Positions 8,343-18,500 of a stretch of 64,000 nucleotides of DNA are shown piece by piece. Each line of letters begins with the position of its first letter. Within the stretch, counting starts at the first letter, position 1. The notes below the pieces were generated by a model, which was given only the letters and a program-made list of their open reading frames with translations, was not told the origin of the DNA and ran no database searches. Made by a program: the position numbers and the translations under genes. This DNA is from Vulcanimicrobiia bacterium. Lineage in GTDB: Bacteria; Vulcanimicrobiota; Vulcanimicrobiia; Vulcanimicrobiales; Vulcanimicrobiaceae. The stretch lies in contig JAICWY010000007.1 of NCBI GenBank assembly GCA_025934645.1, forward strand, positions 1-64,000. Direction: 5' to 3'.

Positions 8343-8475
8343 GGTGCTCGAAATCTCCTAAGGAAAGGTCGCCGGAACCCGTGCAAAAACGCTCGGGACG
8401 GCACAGCCACCTAGTATAGGGGCAGCTTGTCGGCCGCGTCAAGCCGCATGGCCGGATCCCATTGCTCTCCACACG

Positions 8476-8484
8476 TGTGGACAA
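8476..8484 (-). promoter_or_regulatory. DnaA box (TGTGGACAA)
   Basis: One mismatch to the consensus TTATCCACA read on the minus strand. It lies inside an ACACGTGTGG palindrome. Confidence 0.6.
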
Positions 8485-8624
8485 CATTGTGGAAATTCCC
8501 TTTGCACAGCTCGCTCGGGTTGCGCGAAACATCCCATTTGACGGCGCTTTTCGCGCTTGTCAAGCCCCGGGGATACATCGCGAAAAGCACGCGAAAAAGC
8601 GCATAAAACCGTGGGTTTCCCACC

Positions 8625-8641
8625 TGTGGATAAGTGGATAA
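8625..8641 (-). promoter_or_regulatory. Overlapping pair of DnaA boxes
   Basis: 8625-8633 is TGTGGATAA, a perfect consensus box on the minus strand. 8633-8641 is AGTGGATAA, one mismatch. They share one base and point the same way, so they could seed a DnaA filament next to the A/T-richer tract. Confidence 0.75.
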
Positions 8642-8774
8642 AAAAGTCCGTAAAATCCGCAGGATAGAGCCCTGATTAAGCCAATTCGCGCCTTCCCACG
8701 CTCGGGCTCTGTCCACAGACTTTTGTCAGTGGGCATGGTTCGAAGCTTCTAGCGACAAGGATTGGAAAACGTAG

Positions 8775-10139
8775 ATGGCGCTTGCGGTTGGCGACCCGGA
8801 CATCTCGAACGAACTCTGGCAATCCGCACTCGCGGCTTTGGAGCACAAATTCTCCAAGCCGATCTTCGAGATGTGGATCAAGCCGCTGCGGCTGGTCTCC
8901 CTGACCGGCAACGAGCTGCTGCTTGCAGTGCAGAACAATTTCGCGCGTGATTGGGTTGAGAACCGCCTCAAAGGCCAGATTCTGGAAGTCCTGGGCGAGA
9001 TTTTCGCGACCGAGATGCAGCTGCAGCTCGTCGTCGTGGAAAACGCGGAGCCCACGGCGGCTGCGGCGTCCGTTACCGCGCAGACGCCGGCGCGCCCGGC
9101 GGCCGATTTCCGCCCCGGTAATCTGAATTCGCGCTATACGTTTGAAGAATTCGTCATCGGCAACTCCAACCGGTTCGCGCATGCGGCCGCGCAGGCGGTT
9201 GCCGCGGCGCCGGCGCGCGCGTACAACCCGCTGTTTCTCTACGGCGGCGTCGGTCTGGGAAAAACGCATCTCATGCACGCGATCGGACATCGCGCGCTGC
9301 AAGACAATCCCGAGGCCAACGTCGTGTACGTCTCCAGCGAGAAGTTCACGAACGAATTCATCATCGCGGTTCAAAACAACAAGACGGTCGATTTTCGCAA
9401 CAAGTACCGCCTTGTGGACGTCCTCTTGATCGACGACATTCAGTTCTTGGAAGGCAAAGAGGGCACGCAAGAAGAGTTCTTCCACACCTTCAACGCACTG
9501 CATGAATCGGGACGGCAGCTCGTCATCTCCAGCGACCGTCCGCCCAAAGAGATCCAAACGCTGGAAAACCGGCTGCGATCGCGATTCGAGTGGGGACTTC
9601 TCACCGACATTCAATCGCCGGATCTGGAAACGCGCGAAGCGATTCTGCGTAAGAAGGCGGAATCCGAAAAGATTCCGGTGCCCGATGAAGTGACCTCGTT
9701 TATCGCCAAGGTCATTCCGTCGAACATCCGCGAACTCGAAGGCGCGCTCATTCGCGTAGTCGCGTTCTCCTCGCTGACGAAATCGCCAATCACGGTCGAT
9801 CTCGCCGCCGAAGTTTTGAAGAACGCCGTCGCGCAAGCTCCGCTGCGCCGCGTAACGATCGCTTCTATTAAAGAGAAGATTGCCAAAGCGCACGGGCTGA
9901 CCGTCAAAGAGATGGACAATCACCGGCGCGACCAGCGCGTCGCCGCACCGCGGCAGATCGCCATGTACGTATGCACCGAACTGACCGAATCTTCGCTGCC
10001 GCACATCGCCCGTGAGTTCAACAAGAAAGACCACACGACGGTCATGTACGCGCGCGACAAAGTCAAAGAGCAGATGCAGCGGGACGAGGCCTACCGAAAC
10101 AAAATCAGGCAACTCGTGGCGCTCTGCCAAAACGAGTAA
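8775..10139 (+). CDS. dnaA: Chromosomal replication initiator DnaA
   Basis: AAA+ initiator that binds DnaA boxes in oriC and loads the helicase. It is 454 aa, a usual length. Domain I begins ISNELWQSALAALEHKF. Domain II is short and Ala/Pro-rich. Domain III carries Walker A GGVGLGKTHLMHAIG (about 156-170) and Walker B LLIDDIQFL (about 216-224). Domain IV has the DnaA-box-binding signature KDHTTVMYARDKV (about 417-429). ATG 8775 is supported by the domain I start. A hairpin lies 12 bases after the stop. Confidence 0.98.
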   Translation: MALAVGDPDISNELWQSALAALEHKFSKPIFEMWIKPLRLVSLTGNELLLAVQNNFARDWVENRLKGQILEVLGEIFATEMQLQLVVVENAEPTAAAASVTAQTPARPAADFRPGNLNSRYTFEEFVIGNSNRFAHAAAQAVAAAPARAYNPLFLYGGVGLGKTHLMHAIGHRALQDNPEANVVYVSSEKFTNEFIIAVQNNKTVDFRNKYRLVDVLLIDDIQFLEGKEGTQEEFFHTFNALHESGRQLVISSDRPPKEIQTLENRLRSRFEWGLLTDIQSPDLETREAILRKKAESEKIPVPDEVTSFIAKVIPSNIRELEGALIRVVAFSSLTKSPITVDLAAEVLKNAVAQAPLRRVTIASIKEKIAKAHGLTVKEMDNHRRDQRVAAPRQIAMYVCTELTESSLPHIAREFNKKDHTTVMYARDKVKEQMQRDEAYRNKIRQLVALCQNE

Positions 10140-10151
10140 AGAATGCAAAGC

Positions 10152-10176
10152 CGGCCCGGGAAATGCTCCCGGGCCG
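10152..10176 (+). terminator. Hairpin terminator after dnaA
   Basis: Perfect 10-bp GC stem, CGGCCCGGGA (10152-10161) with TCCCGGGCCG (10167-10176), and a 5-nt loop. It is followed by CTTCATT rather than a full T-run, so termination may be partial. Confidence 0.65.
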
Positions 10177-10437
10177 CTTCATTATATATACGCGTTGCTA
10201 TACACGCTTTTGCGCACAGGGTGGGCAAGCGTTCGTGGATAACTGCTCGGGGGCGCGGGCGCGTGGAGATGTGTATGAGACGACCCCGGACCTTGCACAC
10301 CTTATTCCGGGCGAAAACCCGCACCGTTACGAGAGAATCGGCGGTTGTTCGCAGAATACACCGCCTTACTACTAATACGGTTAGGTCTTTTTAAACTAAA
10401 GAGCGAGTAGACCGACGAAAGACGAAGTGGATAGACC
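10177..10437. other. dnaA-dnaN intergenic region
   Basis: About 260 bp without a gene. It starts with an A/T-rich tract (TTATATATA), carries a DnaA box with one mismatch at 10234-10242 (CGTGGATAA), and ends in a TTTTTAAACTAAAG tract before dnaN. It could hold the dnaN promoter and a second part of a bipartite origin. No defined promoter is named. Confidence 0.5.
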
Positions 10438-11553
10438 GTGAAGTTCACCTGTAACACCAAAGATATTTCCGGAGCCGTCGGCGCGGCCAGCAAGGTCGTC
10501 AACGCGCATACCACCGTGCCGATCCTCTCCAACGTGCTGCTCACGGCCGAGGAAGGCAAGATCTCGGTCCGCGCGACGGACCTGGAACTCACGCTGCAGC
10601 ATGCCTTCCCGGCGCAAGTCGCCGAAGGCGGCAGCGTCACCATTCCGGCCAAGCTCTTCAGCAGTTATCTGGGCAATCTCCAAGCCGGCTTGCTGGAACT
10701 CACCGGCACGCCGACCCGCGCCAGCGTGAAGTGCGAACGAAGCAACTACGACTTCCATGCATTACCGGCCGATGAGTATCCGCCGCTTCCGGCGGCGCAA
10801 CGCGGGCAGAACTTCAAACTCGCGGGCAAACGCTTCCGCGAAGGCGTGAACGCCACCATCTTCGCCGCTTCGAGTGAAGAGGCGCGCGGCGCGGTGCTGA
10901 TGGGCACGCTGCTCGAACTCGAAGGCGACTCGCTGACGATGGTCGCGACCGACGGCTACCGCCTCGCACGCTATCAAACAACGCTGGAGAGCGGCGTCTC
11001 GGGCGCGGAGCGGTACATCGTGCCGTCGCGCGCACTATCCGAGGCCTCGCGCAATCTGGGCGGCACGGAGAGCGTGGAAGTGGCAGCGCTGGGTGCGCAG
11101 AGCAATCAACTCGCGTTCGGCGCCGGCGATACGTCGATCGTCGTGCGTCTCGTCGACGGGCAGTATCCGAATTACGGCCAGGTTATCCCGGCCAAGTTCG
11201 ACCGCTCGATCACGGTCAATACCGCCTCGCTCATCAGCAGCCTTCGCCGGGCCGAACTCGTCGCCGGGGATCGCGCCAGCATGGTCAAGCTCGCGGTTTC
11301 GAACCAAACGCTGATCGTCACGGCCAGTTCCGATGTATCCGGCAACGCCTACGAAGAGCTCGAAGTCGAGCAGACCGGCGAAGATCTCACCATCGCGTTC
11401 AACGCGCGCTACCTGGTCGAAATTCTCAACCACATCGACTCGGCGCAGACGGTGCTCGAATTCCTTGGGCCTCTCTCGCCGGCGGCGATCCGTCCGGTGG
11501 AACCGCCCGAGGGCGCGCAACAGCTCTACGTCCTCATGCCCCTGCGCCAATAG
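10438..11553 (+). CDS. dnaN: DNA polymerase III beta subunit (sliding clamp)
   Basis: Ring-shaped dimeric clamp that tethers Pol III to DNA. It is 371 aa with the three repeated clamp domains. The family start KFTCNTKDISGAV and the C-terminal AIRPVEPPEG...LMPLRQ stretch, corresponding to the conserved PMRL end, are recognisable. Start codon GTG at 10438-10440. Gene order dnaA-dnaN-recF is canonical. Confidence 0.97.
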   Translation: MKFTCNTKDISGAVGAASKVVNAHTTVPILSNVLLTAEEGKISVRATDLELTLQHAFPAQVAEGGSVTIPAKLFSSYLGNLQAGLLELTGTPTRASVKCERSNYDFHALPADEYPPLPAAQRGQNFKLAGKRFREGVNATIFAASSEEARGAVLMGTLLELEGDSLTMVATDGYRLARYQTTLESGVSGAERYIVPSRALSEASRNLGGTESVEVAALGAQSNQLAFGAGDTSIVVRLVDGQYPNYGQVIPAKFDRSITVNTASLISSLRRAELVAGDRASMVKLAVSNQTLIVTASSDVSGNAYEELEVEQTGEDLTIAFNARYLVEILNHIDSAQTVLEFLGPLSPAAIRPVEPPEGAQQLYVLMPLRQ

Positions 11554-11630
11554 TGCTGCGGGCAGCATTCGAAGTACACGCTTCAGCGGCGGCCGTTCCG
11601 GCCGCCGTTGCTGCTGTGTAGACGTTTGCA

Positions 11631-12731
11631 ATGCTGCTAAGCACCCTGCATCTTTCCAACATGCGCAATTACGCGCAATTGGAATTGGAGCCGGCGGCCG
11701 GGTTGAATCTGTTCGTGGGGCGCAACGCGCAAGGCAAGAGTAATTTGCTCGAAGCGATCTCGTTGCTCGGCACCGGAAAATCGTTTCGCACGAGCCGAGA
11801 AAAAGATTTGATTCGCGACGGCTTCGAGATCGCGTCGATATCCGGCGAAGCGCACGTGCGCGCGGGAACGGTGCGGCTCGGCTGCACGGTTACGGCAACG
11901 CCACGCGGCACGCGCAAAATGTATGCGGTGAACGGCCGCGGCGTGCGGTACGCAAAGTTTCTCGGCAGTCTGCGCGTCGTAACATTCGTTCCGGCCGATC
12001 TGCAACTCGTGAGCGGAGCGCCGGCCGGACGGCGGTCGTTTTTGAATTCGGCGCTCGCGCAAGAGCAGAAGACGTATTATCACGAACTCGCGCGATACCA
12101 AAAAGCGCTGATGCAAAAATCGGCGCTGCTGCGCGGCGATGCAGAACCCGATGCCGATCTGTTGGCAATTTACAACGAGACGCTCGTGGAAGCGGGAACG
12201 GAACTCATGCTCGCCCGCGATCAGATCGTGCGCGCGCTCAGCGAATCGGCGGCGATGGTGCACGCGGGATGGACCGGCGGCGCCGAGCGGCTGCAGATCG
12301 CGTACGTGCCGAACGTGCCCTTCGAAGTTCCCGCGCAGGACGCGATCGCCGGCGCCTTTGCCGCGAAACTCCGCGCGTTGGCGCAGCAAGAGCGGGCGCG
12401 CCGGACGACACTCGTCGGCCCGCATCGCGACGACGTGGACCTGCAGCTCGACGGACACTCCCTCGCCGCGTACGGCTCGCAAGGACAGCAGCGCACGGCG
12501 GTACTTGCGCTCAAGGTTGCCGAATACAGCGTTATGCTCGAACGTTCCGGCGAGGCGCCGCTTTTGCTGCTAGACGACGTGCTCTCGGAATTGGATCCGG
12601 GGCGCGCGCAGGCTTTCTTGTCCGGCGTCGGCGGCTTCGAGCAGGCATTCATCACCGCGACCCATCTTCCGGAGGGCCTTAGCCAGGCCCGCGTGTGGTC
12701 CATCGACGCCGCGCAGGTCCGGCCGGCATGA
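11631..12731 (+). CDS. recF: DNA replication and repair protein RecF
   Basis: SMC-like ATPase of recombinational gap repair that acts with RecO and RecR (recR is at 45233). It is 366 aa. Walker A GRNAQGKSNLLEAI lies at about 29-42, the ABC-type signature region YGSQGQQRTA at about 281-290, and Walker B LLLLDDVLSELD at about 312. ATG 11631. The stop overlaps the next gene's ATG (ATGA at 12728). Confidence 0.96.
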   Translation: MLLSTLHLSNMRNYAQLELEPAAGLNLFVGRNAQGKSNLLEAISLLGTGKSFRTSREKDLIRDGFEIASISGEAHVRAGTVRLGCTVTATPRGTRKMYAVNGRGVRYAKFLGSLRVVTFVPADLQLVSGAPAGRRSFLNSALAQEQKTYYHELARYQKALMQKSALLRGDAEPDADLLAIYNETLVEAGTELMLARDQIVRALSESAAMVHAGWTGGAERLQIAYVPNVPFEVPAQDAIAGAFAAKLRALAQQERARRTTLVGPHRDDVDLQLDGHSLAAYGSQGQQRTAVLALKVAEYSVMLERSGEAPLLLLDDVLSELDPGRAQAFLSGVGGFEQAFITATHLPEGLSQARVWSIDAAQVRPA

Positions 12732-13558
12732 GGCCGCTCAAGAACGCTCTGCGCGCCTGGGAGCCGGGTGCGGCGCTCAGCGGCGATCCCCTCACCAATA
12801 TCAAGGCAGCGTGGCCCGCCATCGTGGGCGATGAGGTCGCGGTAAATTCGCGTCCGGCCGAGATCGCCCGCGACACCCTTCTAGTGGTCACGCGGTCGAG
12901 CGCGTGGAGCCAGCAGCTCGCCTTTCTGAGCGAACAAGTACTCGAGGGTATCCGCGAACGCACGGGGATTGCGCTCGAGCGCGTGCGCTTCCGCGTCGGA
13001 CGCGTAACCGAGAACGCCGCCGCACTGCCGCGTAGAACGCGTCCGGCGCCGCGCGCGCGACTGCAGAACGCCAGACCACCGGTGCAATCGCTGGAAGCCG
13101 CTTTTGCGCGTTTCAAAGAAGACGTCGCTGCGAGCGAGCGGGCCAAAGCGGCCGCCGGGTGGAAAGAATGCACCCGGTGCGGCGTCCGGATTTCTCCGGC
13201 GTCGGGGCCGTTCTGCGTGCCGTGCGAGAACGCATCGGCGCAAGAACGGGATGCGCGCGTGGCGCGGCTACTCTTTGAAGTGCCGTGGCTCGGATATGCG
13301 GGCATCGCGCCCCTGGTCGAGGGTCTTACGCCGCAAGCTTACGAGGCGATCCGGCTGCAACTGCTTCGACGCTGGAAAGACGTGTTGGAACGCGTCCGGC
13401 GGACGGGCGGCGCGCAGCTGACGACGCGCGATCGCATGATCGCAAGTTCGTACGTGCTCCTCAAAAGTGAACTCGATCCCGAGCGGATCGCGCCTGCCGT
13501 GGTGCGCGATTTGCTGGGCGATGAATTGCACGAAATCTTCTACGGCAGCGAGAAATAA
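12728..13558 (+). CDS. DUF721 protein with C-terminal zinc-ribbon extension
   Basis: A 276-aa protein. The N-terminal 100 residues are a DUF721 (DciA-like) domain: LKNALRAWEPGAA, then the hydrophobic core TLLVVTRSSAWSQQLAFL. DciA-type DUF721 proteins are helicase-loading factors commonly encoded near dnaA, so a replication role is an inference. After an Arg/Pro linker comes CTRCGVRISPASGPFCVPC, a CxxC-x12-CxxC zinc-ribbon candidate, and a helical tail. The ATG overlaps the recF stop (ATGA). The longer frame from 12695 is rejected. Confidence 0.85.
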   Translation: MRPLKNALRAWEPGAALSGDPLTNIKAAWPAIVGDEVAVNSRPAEIARDTLLVVTRSSAWSQQLAFLSEQVLEGIRERTGIALERVRFRVGRVTENAAALPRRTRPAPRARLQNARPPVQSLEAAFARFKEDVAASERAKAAAGWKECTRCGVRISPASGPFCVPCENASAQERDARVARLLFEVPWLGYAGIAPLVEGLTPQAYEAIRLQLLRRWKDVLERVRRTGGAQLTTRDRMIASSYVLLKSELDPERIAPAVVRDLLGDELHEIFYGSEK

Positions 13559-13567
13559 CAAAACTAC

Positions 13568-15475
13568 ATGGCTGATAATTATGGTGCGGAGCAGATTGAG
13601 GTCCTCAAGGGCCTCGAAGCGGTCCGCAAGCGTCCCGGTATGTACATCGGCAACACCGCAGAGCGCGGGTTGCACCAGCTGGTGTACGAAGCGGTCGACA
13701 ACGCGGTAGACGAAGCGCTCGCCGGACACGCAAAAAACATTAAAGTCGTTCTGTACAAAGACAACTCGTGTTCCGTCGAAGACGACGGCCGCGGCATTCC
13801 GGTCGACATCCATGCCGAAGAGAAGATGCCGGCCGTCGAAGTCATCATGACGATTCTGCACGCGGGCGGTAAGTTCGGCAAAGGCGGCTACAAGGTTTCC
13901 GGCGGCCTGCACGGCGTCGGCATTTCCGTCGTGAACGCGCTCTCGTCGCAGATGACGACTCGCGTCAAACGCGACAGCAACGTCTACGAGATAAAATTCG
14001 AGCGCGGCATCACGGTGCAGAAGCTCAAAAAAGTCGGCAAGACGGCCGGCCCCGACGACAACGGCACGTTTCAATGGTTCTTGCCGGACACCGACGTGTT
14101 CGAGGTTTCGGAATTCCACTGGGACGTGCTGGCGAAGCGTTTGCGCGAGCTCGCATTCCTGAACCGCGGCCTTTCGATCACGCTGCGCGACGAGCGCCCC
14201 GAACAAGTGCGCGAGCGTACGTTCAAATTCGACGGCGGCATCATCTCGTTCGTGCAGTTCTTGAACGAGAAAAAGGATCCGATCCACTCGGATCCGATCT
14301 CCACGCACAACGAACGCGACGGCGTTGATGTCGAGGTCGCGATGCAGTGGACCGACACGTACACCGAGTTGATCTATTCGTACGCGAACAACATCAACAC
14401 GATCGAAGGCGGCATGCATTTGACCGGCTTTCGCACGGCGGTCAGCAACGCGGTCAACACGTATGCGAAGAAGCGCGGCATCCTCAAAGAGTCCGAGAGC
14501 AATCTCTCCACCGACGACTGCATGGAAGGCCTCACGGCCGTGGTTTCCGTCAAACTCGCCGAGCCGCAGTTCGAAGGGCAGACGAAGACCAAACTCGGTA
14601 ACGCGAAAGTGCGCAACATCGTGTACGGGCTCGTGAACGAGCGCATGGAGTTCTTCTTCGAGGAGAATCCCAAGTACGCGCGCGCCATCATCGATAAGTG
14701 CATGCAGGCGCAGCGCGCCCGCGAAGCGGCGAAAAAAGCGCGCGACCTCTCGCGCCGCAAGAACGCGCTCGAGGGCTCGGGACTGCCCGGCAAGCTGGTG
14801 GATTGCAAGAACAACAATCCGGCCGAGAGCGAGATCTTCTTGGTCGAGGGCGACTCGGCCGGCGGAACGGCCAAGGGCGGCCGCGACCCGAACACACAAG
14901 CGATTCTTCCGCTGCGCGGCAAGATCATCAACGTCGAGAAGGCGCGTTTGGACAAGGTGCTTTCCAACGAAGAGATCCGCACGATGATCACCGCGTTCGG
15001 CACCGGTTTCGGCGATGAGTTCGACGCCGGCAAGCTGCGCTATCACAAGATCATCATCATGACCGACGCGGATGTCGACGGCTCGCACATCCGCACGCTG
15101 CTCCTCACGTTCTTCTACCGGCAGATGAAGCCGCTGGTCGAGGAAGGCTTCGTGTACATCGCGCAGCCGCCGCTCTACGGCGTGCGCAAGGGCAAGAAGC
15201 AGTGGTACGCGTTCAGCGAGCCCGAGCTGCGCTCGATCGTCGGCGAAGACGGCAAAGACTTCGTCGTCCAGCAATACAAGGGCTTGGGCGAGATGGATGC
15301 CGAGCAGCTCGCCGTGACGACGATGGAAGTCGGAAACCGCCGCCTCAAGCAGATTACGGTGGAAGACGCGGTCGAGGCCGAGCAGATCTTCACCGATTTG
15401 ATGGGCGACAAAGTCGAACCGCGCAAACAATACATCTTCGACTTCGCGAAGAGCGTGAAGAACTTAGACCTGTAA
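13568..15475 (+). CDS. gyrB: DNA gyrase subunit B
   Basis: ATPase subunit of gyrase, which adds negative supercoils together with GyrA. It is 635 aa, the short form without the proteobacterial insert. The N-terminal GHKL ATPase has EDDGRGIPV (about 70) and the glycine-rich lid GGLHGVG. The TOPRIM domain has LVEGDSAGGTAK (about 425) and DADVDGSHIRTLLL (about 500). The family end ...NLDL is seen. gyrA does not follow here; a hairpin and tamB do. Confidence 0.97.
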   Translation: MADNYGAEQIEVLKGLEAVRKRPGMYIGNTAERGLHQLVYEAVDNAVDEALAGHAKNIKVVLYKDNSCSVEDDGRGIPVDIHAEEKMPAVEVIMTILHAGGKFGKGGYKVSGGLHGVGISVVNALSSQMTTRVKRDSNVYEIKFERGITVQKLKKVGKTAGPDDNGTFQWFLPDTDVFEVSEFHWDVLAKRLRELAFLNRGLSITLRDERPEQVRERTFKFDGGIISFVQFLNEKKDPIHSDPISTHNERDGVDVEVAMQWTDTYTELIYSYANNINTIEGGMHLTGFRTAVSNAVNTYAKKRGILKESESNLSTDDCMEGLTAVVSVKLAEPQFEGQTKTKLGNAKVRNIVYGLVNERMEFFFEENPKYARAIIDKCMQAQRAREAAKKARDLSRRKNALEGSGLPGKLVDCKNNNPAESEIFLVEGDSAGGTAKGGRDPNTQAILPLRGKIINVEKARLDKVLSNEEIRTMITAFGTGFGDEFDAGKLRYHKIIIMTDADVDGSHIRTLLLTFFYRQMKPLVEEGFVYIAQPPLYGVRKGKKQWYAFSEPELRSIVGEDGKDFVVQQYKGLGEMDAEQLAVTTMEVGNRRLKQITVEDAVEAEQIFTDLMGDKVEPRKQYIFDFAKSVKNLDL

Positions 15476-15496
15476 TCCTTCGTTCTCCAAAGTAAA

Positions 15497-15520
15497 CCCA
15501 GGATGCGACGGCATCCTGGG
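15497..15520 (+). terminator. Hairpin between gyrB and tamB
   Basis: Perfect 10-bp stem, CCCAGGATGC with GCATCCTGGG, and a GACG tetraloop, 22 bases after the gyrB stop. No T-run follows, so this may be a Rho-aided terminator or an mRNA-protecting structure. Confidence 0.55.
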
Positions 15521-15544
15521 GTATAACGCTCGGCGGAGGGACGT

Positions 15545-18500
15545 TTGCGGAGATGGTGGGGCGGCGCCCTTGCGGCGCTGGTGCTACTGGTGGTCGTGCT
15601 TGTCGTGCTGTTTCCAAGCGGCGCGGCTCGCATTACGCTTTCGACCATCGTCGGGCCGCTCACCGGCTATAACGTCCGCGTCGGCGACCTGCGGCTGCAG
15701 TCGCATCACGGTGCGCTCGTCGACGTGCACGTCTCGCGCGGCGGACAGCCGGTGCTCGACGCGCAGCGCATCGATCTCTACTACGACCCCCGCGATCTGC
15801 TTCCGGGCAGCAAGCACCGCTTCGGCATAACGGCCGTCACCATCGACCATCCGCAGATCACGATCGTCCACAACGAGAACGGCACGTACAACGTCGCGGT
15901 TCCGAAGGCCGTCGGCGGCGGCACGCGCGGGCCACAGGGGCCTTTAGCGCCGCTCGATTTCACCATCCGCGTGCGCGACGCGTCGGCCACGCTGATCGAC
16001 CAGTACCGCTATTATAAAGAAAGCCGCACGCAGCGCGTGGACGGCATCAACGCCGACGTCAGCGTCAACACGGTCACGGCCACCAAATATCTGGTGACCG
16101 GAACGCTCCAAGATAGCGGGCCGCAGCACTTCCGCATGGCGGGTACGATCGATTACGTCCGCGGGTACGCGCTGCACCACGTGAGCGTGACGGCGATTCC
16201 GATTACCACCATCGGCAACTACTTCATCAACTCACGCGCGGCGCACATTCTGGGCGGCACGGTCCGGAACTTCGATCTACGCGCATGGGCGTTCGACGTT
16301 CGCCCAAATACCTCGCCGCAGTATCATCTTGCCGGCAGCGGCTATTTGCGCGACGGGCACATCGAGGTCGCGTCGCTCGATTCGCCCATCGTCCACATCA
16401 ACGGCGGAATCACGGTGTTCGACTCCGGATTCGCGGCGCGCAAACTGACCGCGACGGTCGGCCACATTCGGATATCGTTCGCCGGCGGCATCTTCGATTT
16501 CCGCAATCCGCAGTTCCGTCTGGGCGTCGAAGGCCGCGGCGACCTGCGAAATCTCAAGGAAATCGTCAAGTTCGCGGCGGGCTTGCCGATTCGCGGCGCT
16601 TTGCGCATCCACGCGCTCATCGAAGGCGACATCGGCAGCCCCGTGCTGATGATCGGGTTCGACGGCAAACGCTTCAACTATCAAGACGTGCCGATCGACG
16701 ATCCGCGCGGCGCGGTGGCGCTGTACCGCAACAACCTCATCGTTCTGCCGTTCCACGGCTCGTTCGACGGCCTCAAGATGCACGTGCAAGGCAATCTGAT
16801 GCTGGGTCCCCAGGTGCAGAGCGAACTCGCCCTGCACGCGATTGGATCGTCCTCACGCATTCCGTACCTGGGCGCGCTGGTTCCCGATCAACCGATCGCG
16901 ACCGAAGTGTTGCTCGGCGGCACCGATTTAAAAGTCGACGCGCGCGGATACATCGTCTCGCTGGCCGATCCGCAGAACGTCAACGGCTTCTACAATATCG
17001 ACCGGTTCGGCAACGGGAGCTTCGGTCCGATTTCGATCCGCACGCCAAGCGGCGGAACGTTGGTCGCAGCGTTCTTGCAAGATCGTCCGCACGGCAACAG
17101 CGCGTTCTGGGCTTCGGCGAACGATTTGCGGCTGAACCAACCCAAGCCGATCGACATGCCGGGCGTGAATATTCCGGAACTGCCGCCAATAGACGCGCAC
17201 ATCGTCGAGGCGAACATCGCGGGCGCCGGCGCCGGGCGCGACGTCGTCATCGGCGGTTCGGCATATCTCTCGCCAGCAACGATCGTCGGCATTCCATTCA
17301 ACACGATCGCCGCGCGTTTCGCCGGACCGTTCGCCGCATCGAAGATGAGCAGCGTGCATGCCGACGGCCCGTGGGGCACGTTCGACGGGACCGGCACGTT
17401 CGGCACCAGCATCATTGCGGCGCGCGGAAACTTCTCGGGCACCCTGCAAGGCCTGCGCACGTTCATCGGCAACTTCCCGGCGCACGGCGACATCAGCGGT
17501 CCGATGGGGATCGCGATCGCGCAAAACAAGATTTACGTGCAGGCGCAGAACGCGCAGCTGCGCGGCGCCACGATCCACGGCGTCCCGATTCAATCCATCA
17601 GCGGCACCATGGCATTCGAGAACAACGTGCTGCACGTGTACTCGGCGCAAGCGCATGCGGCGGGCGGCAGCGCCGTTGCGGCCGGCACGTTTGCAACAGG
17701 GCCGTCCAAACAATCCACGCGCATGGCGCTTGCCACGACGGCGCTCGATGCCGCCACGCTGCGAGGCGCGTTCGGCGTGCCGATTGCCGGAGGCGCGCTG
17801 CAAGCAATCGGCTCGGTAGCGCCCGGCGGCGCCGTACCGGATGTGAACGCAGGTGTCGTGCTGCGTAACGGCAGTGCTGCGGGCTACGGCCCGTTCTCGG
17901 CGACCGCAGAGATCGCGATCGCATCGGATGCGTTGCACGTGAGCGAAGGCGTGGCGGGTCTGGGAACGACGATCGCAAGTGTGAACGGCGCTATCGGCGG
18001 CATTGCCGCGGGCGTACCGCAATACGACATCAACGCCGCCGTACCGGCCGGATCGATTGCGCCGCTCACCGCCCTTGCGGGGATGTCTTCGCTCAAATAT
18101 CCGATCGACGGGAGCTTTGCGGGCGACGTGCACATCGGGGGGAGCGGCGCGAATCCCGCGGTGCGCGGCCGCGTGGCCGTGCCGGTGGGCGAGATCAACG
18201 GCCTGGGGTTCCAGGACGCGCACGCGACGATCTCCGCGAGCCGCGCCGGCGTGTCGGCGCGCGACGGCAACGTACAGGTGGGAACGACGAACGCAAAATT
18301 TTCGGCGACGCTCGCGCGCGACGAGGCGGCGTTCTCGATGCAATCGCAAGGCGCCGATCTTACCGACTTCAACGATTTCTTCGATACGGGCGACACACTC
18401 GCGGGCAAAGGGCCGCTCAGCATCTCGTTCGCGCACTTCGACGATCGAACGTACACGTCGGGCAACATCGACATTCTGGGATTGCGCTACCGCCGCTTCC

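Larger units (their letters stand above)
8343..8774. other. oriC: Chromosomal replication origin region (oriC)
   Basis: A 432-bp gene-free stretch between divergent rpmH and dnaA, the standard place for oriC. It holds a perfect DnaA box (8625-8633), an overlapping one-mismatch box (8633-8641), TGTGGACAA (8476-8484), and weaker half-matches around 8465-8473, 8488-8496 and 8709-8717. An A/T-richer tract at about 8575-8660 (GCGAAAAAGCGCATAAAACC and the following bases) next to the paired boxes is the best candidate for the unwinding element. Position plus boxes make the call strong. The exact limits are inferred. Confidence 0.85.

Noticed and set aside
13268-15430. 720-codon open frame antisense to gyrB
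   Set aside because: His/Arg/Asp/Val-rich composition typical of the reverse frame of a GC-rich gene; gyrB is certain on the plus strand.
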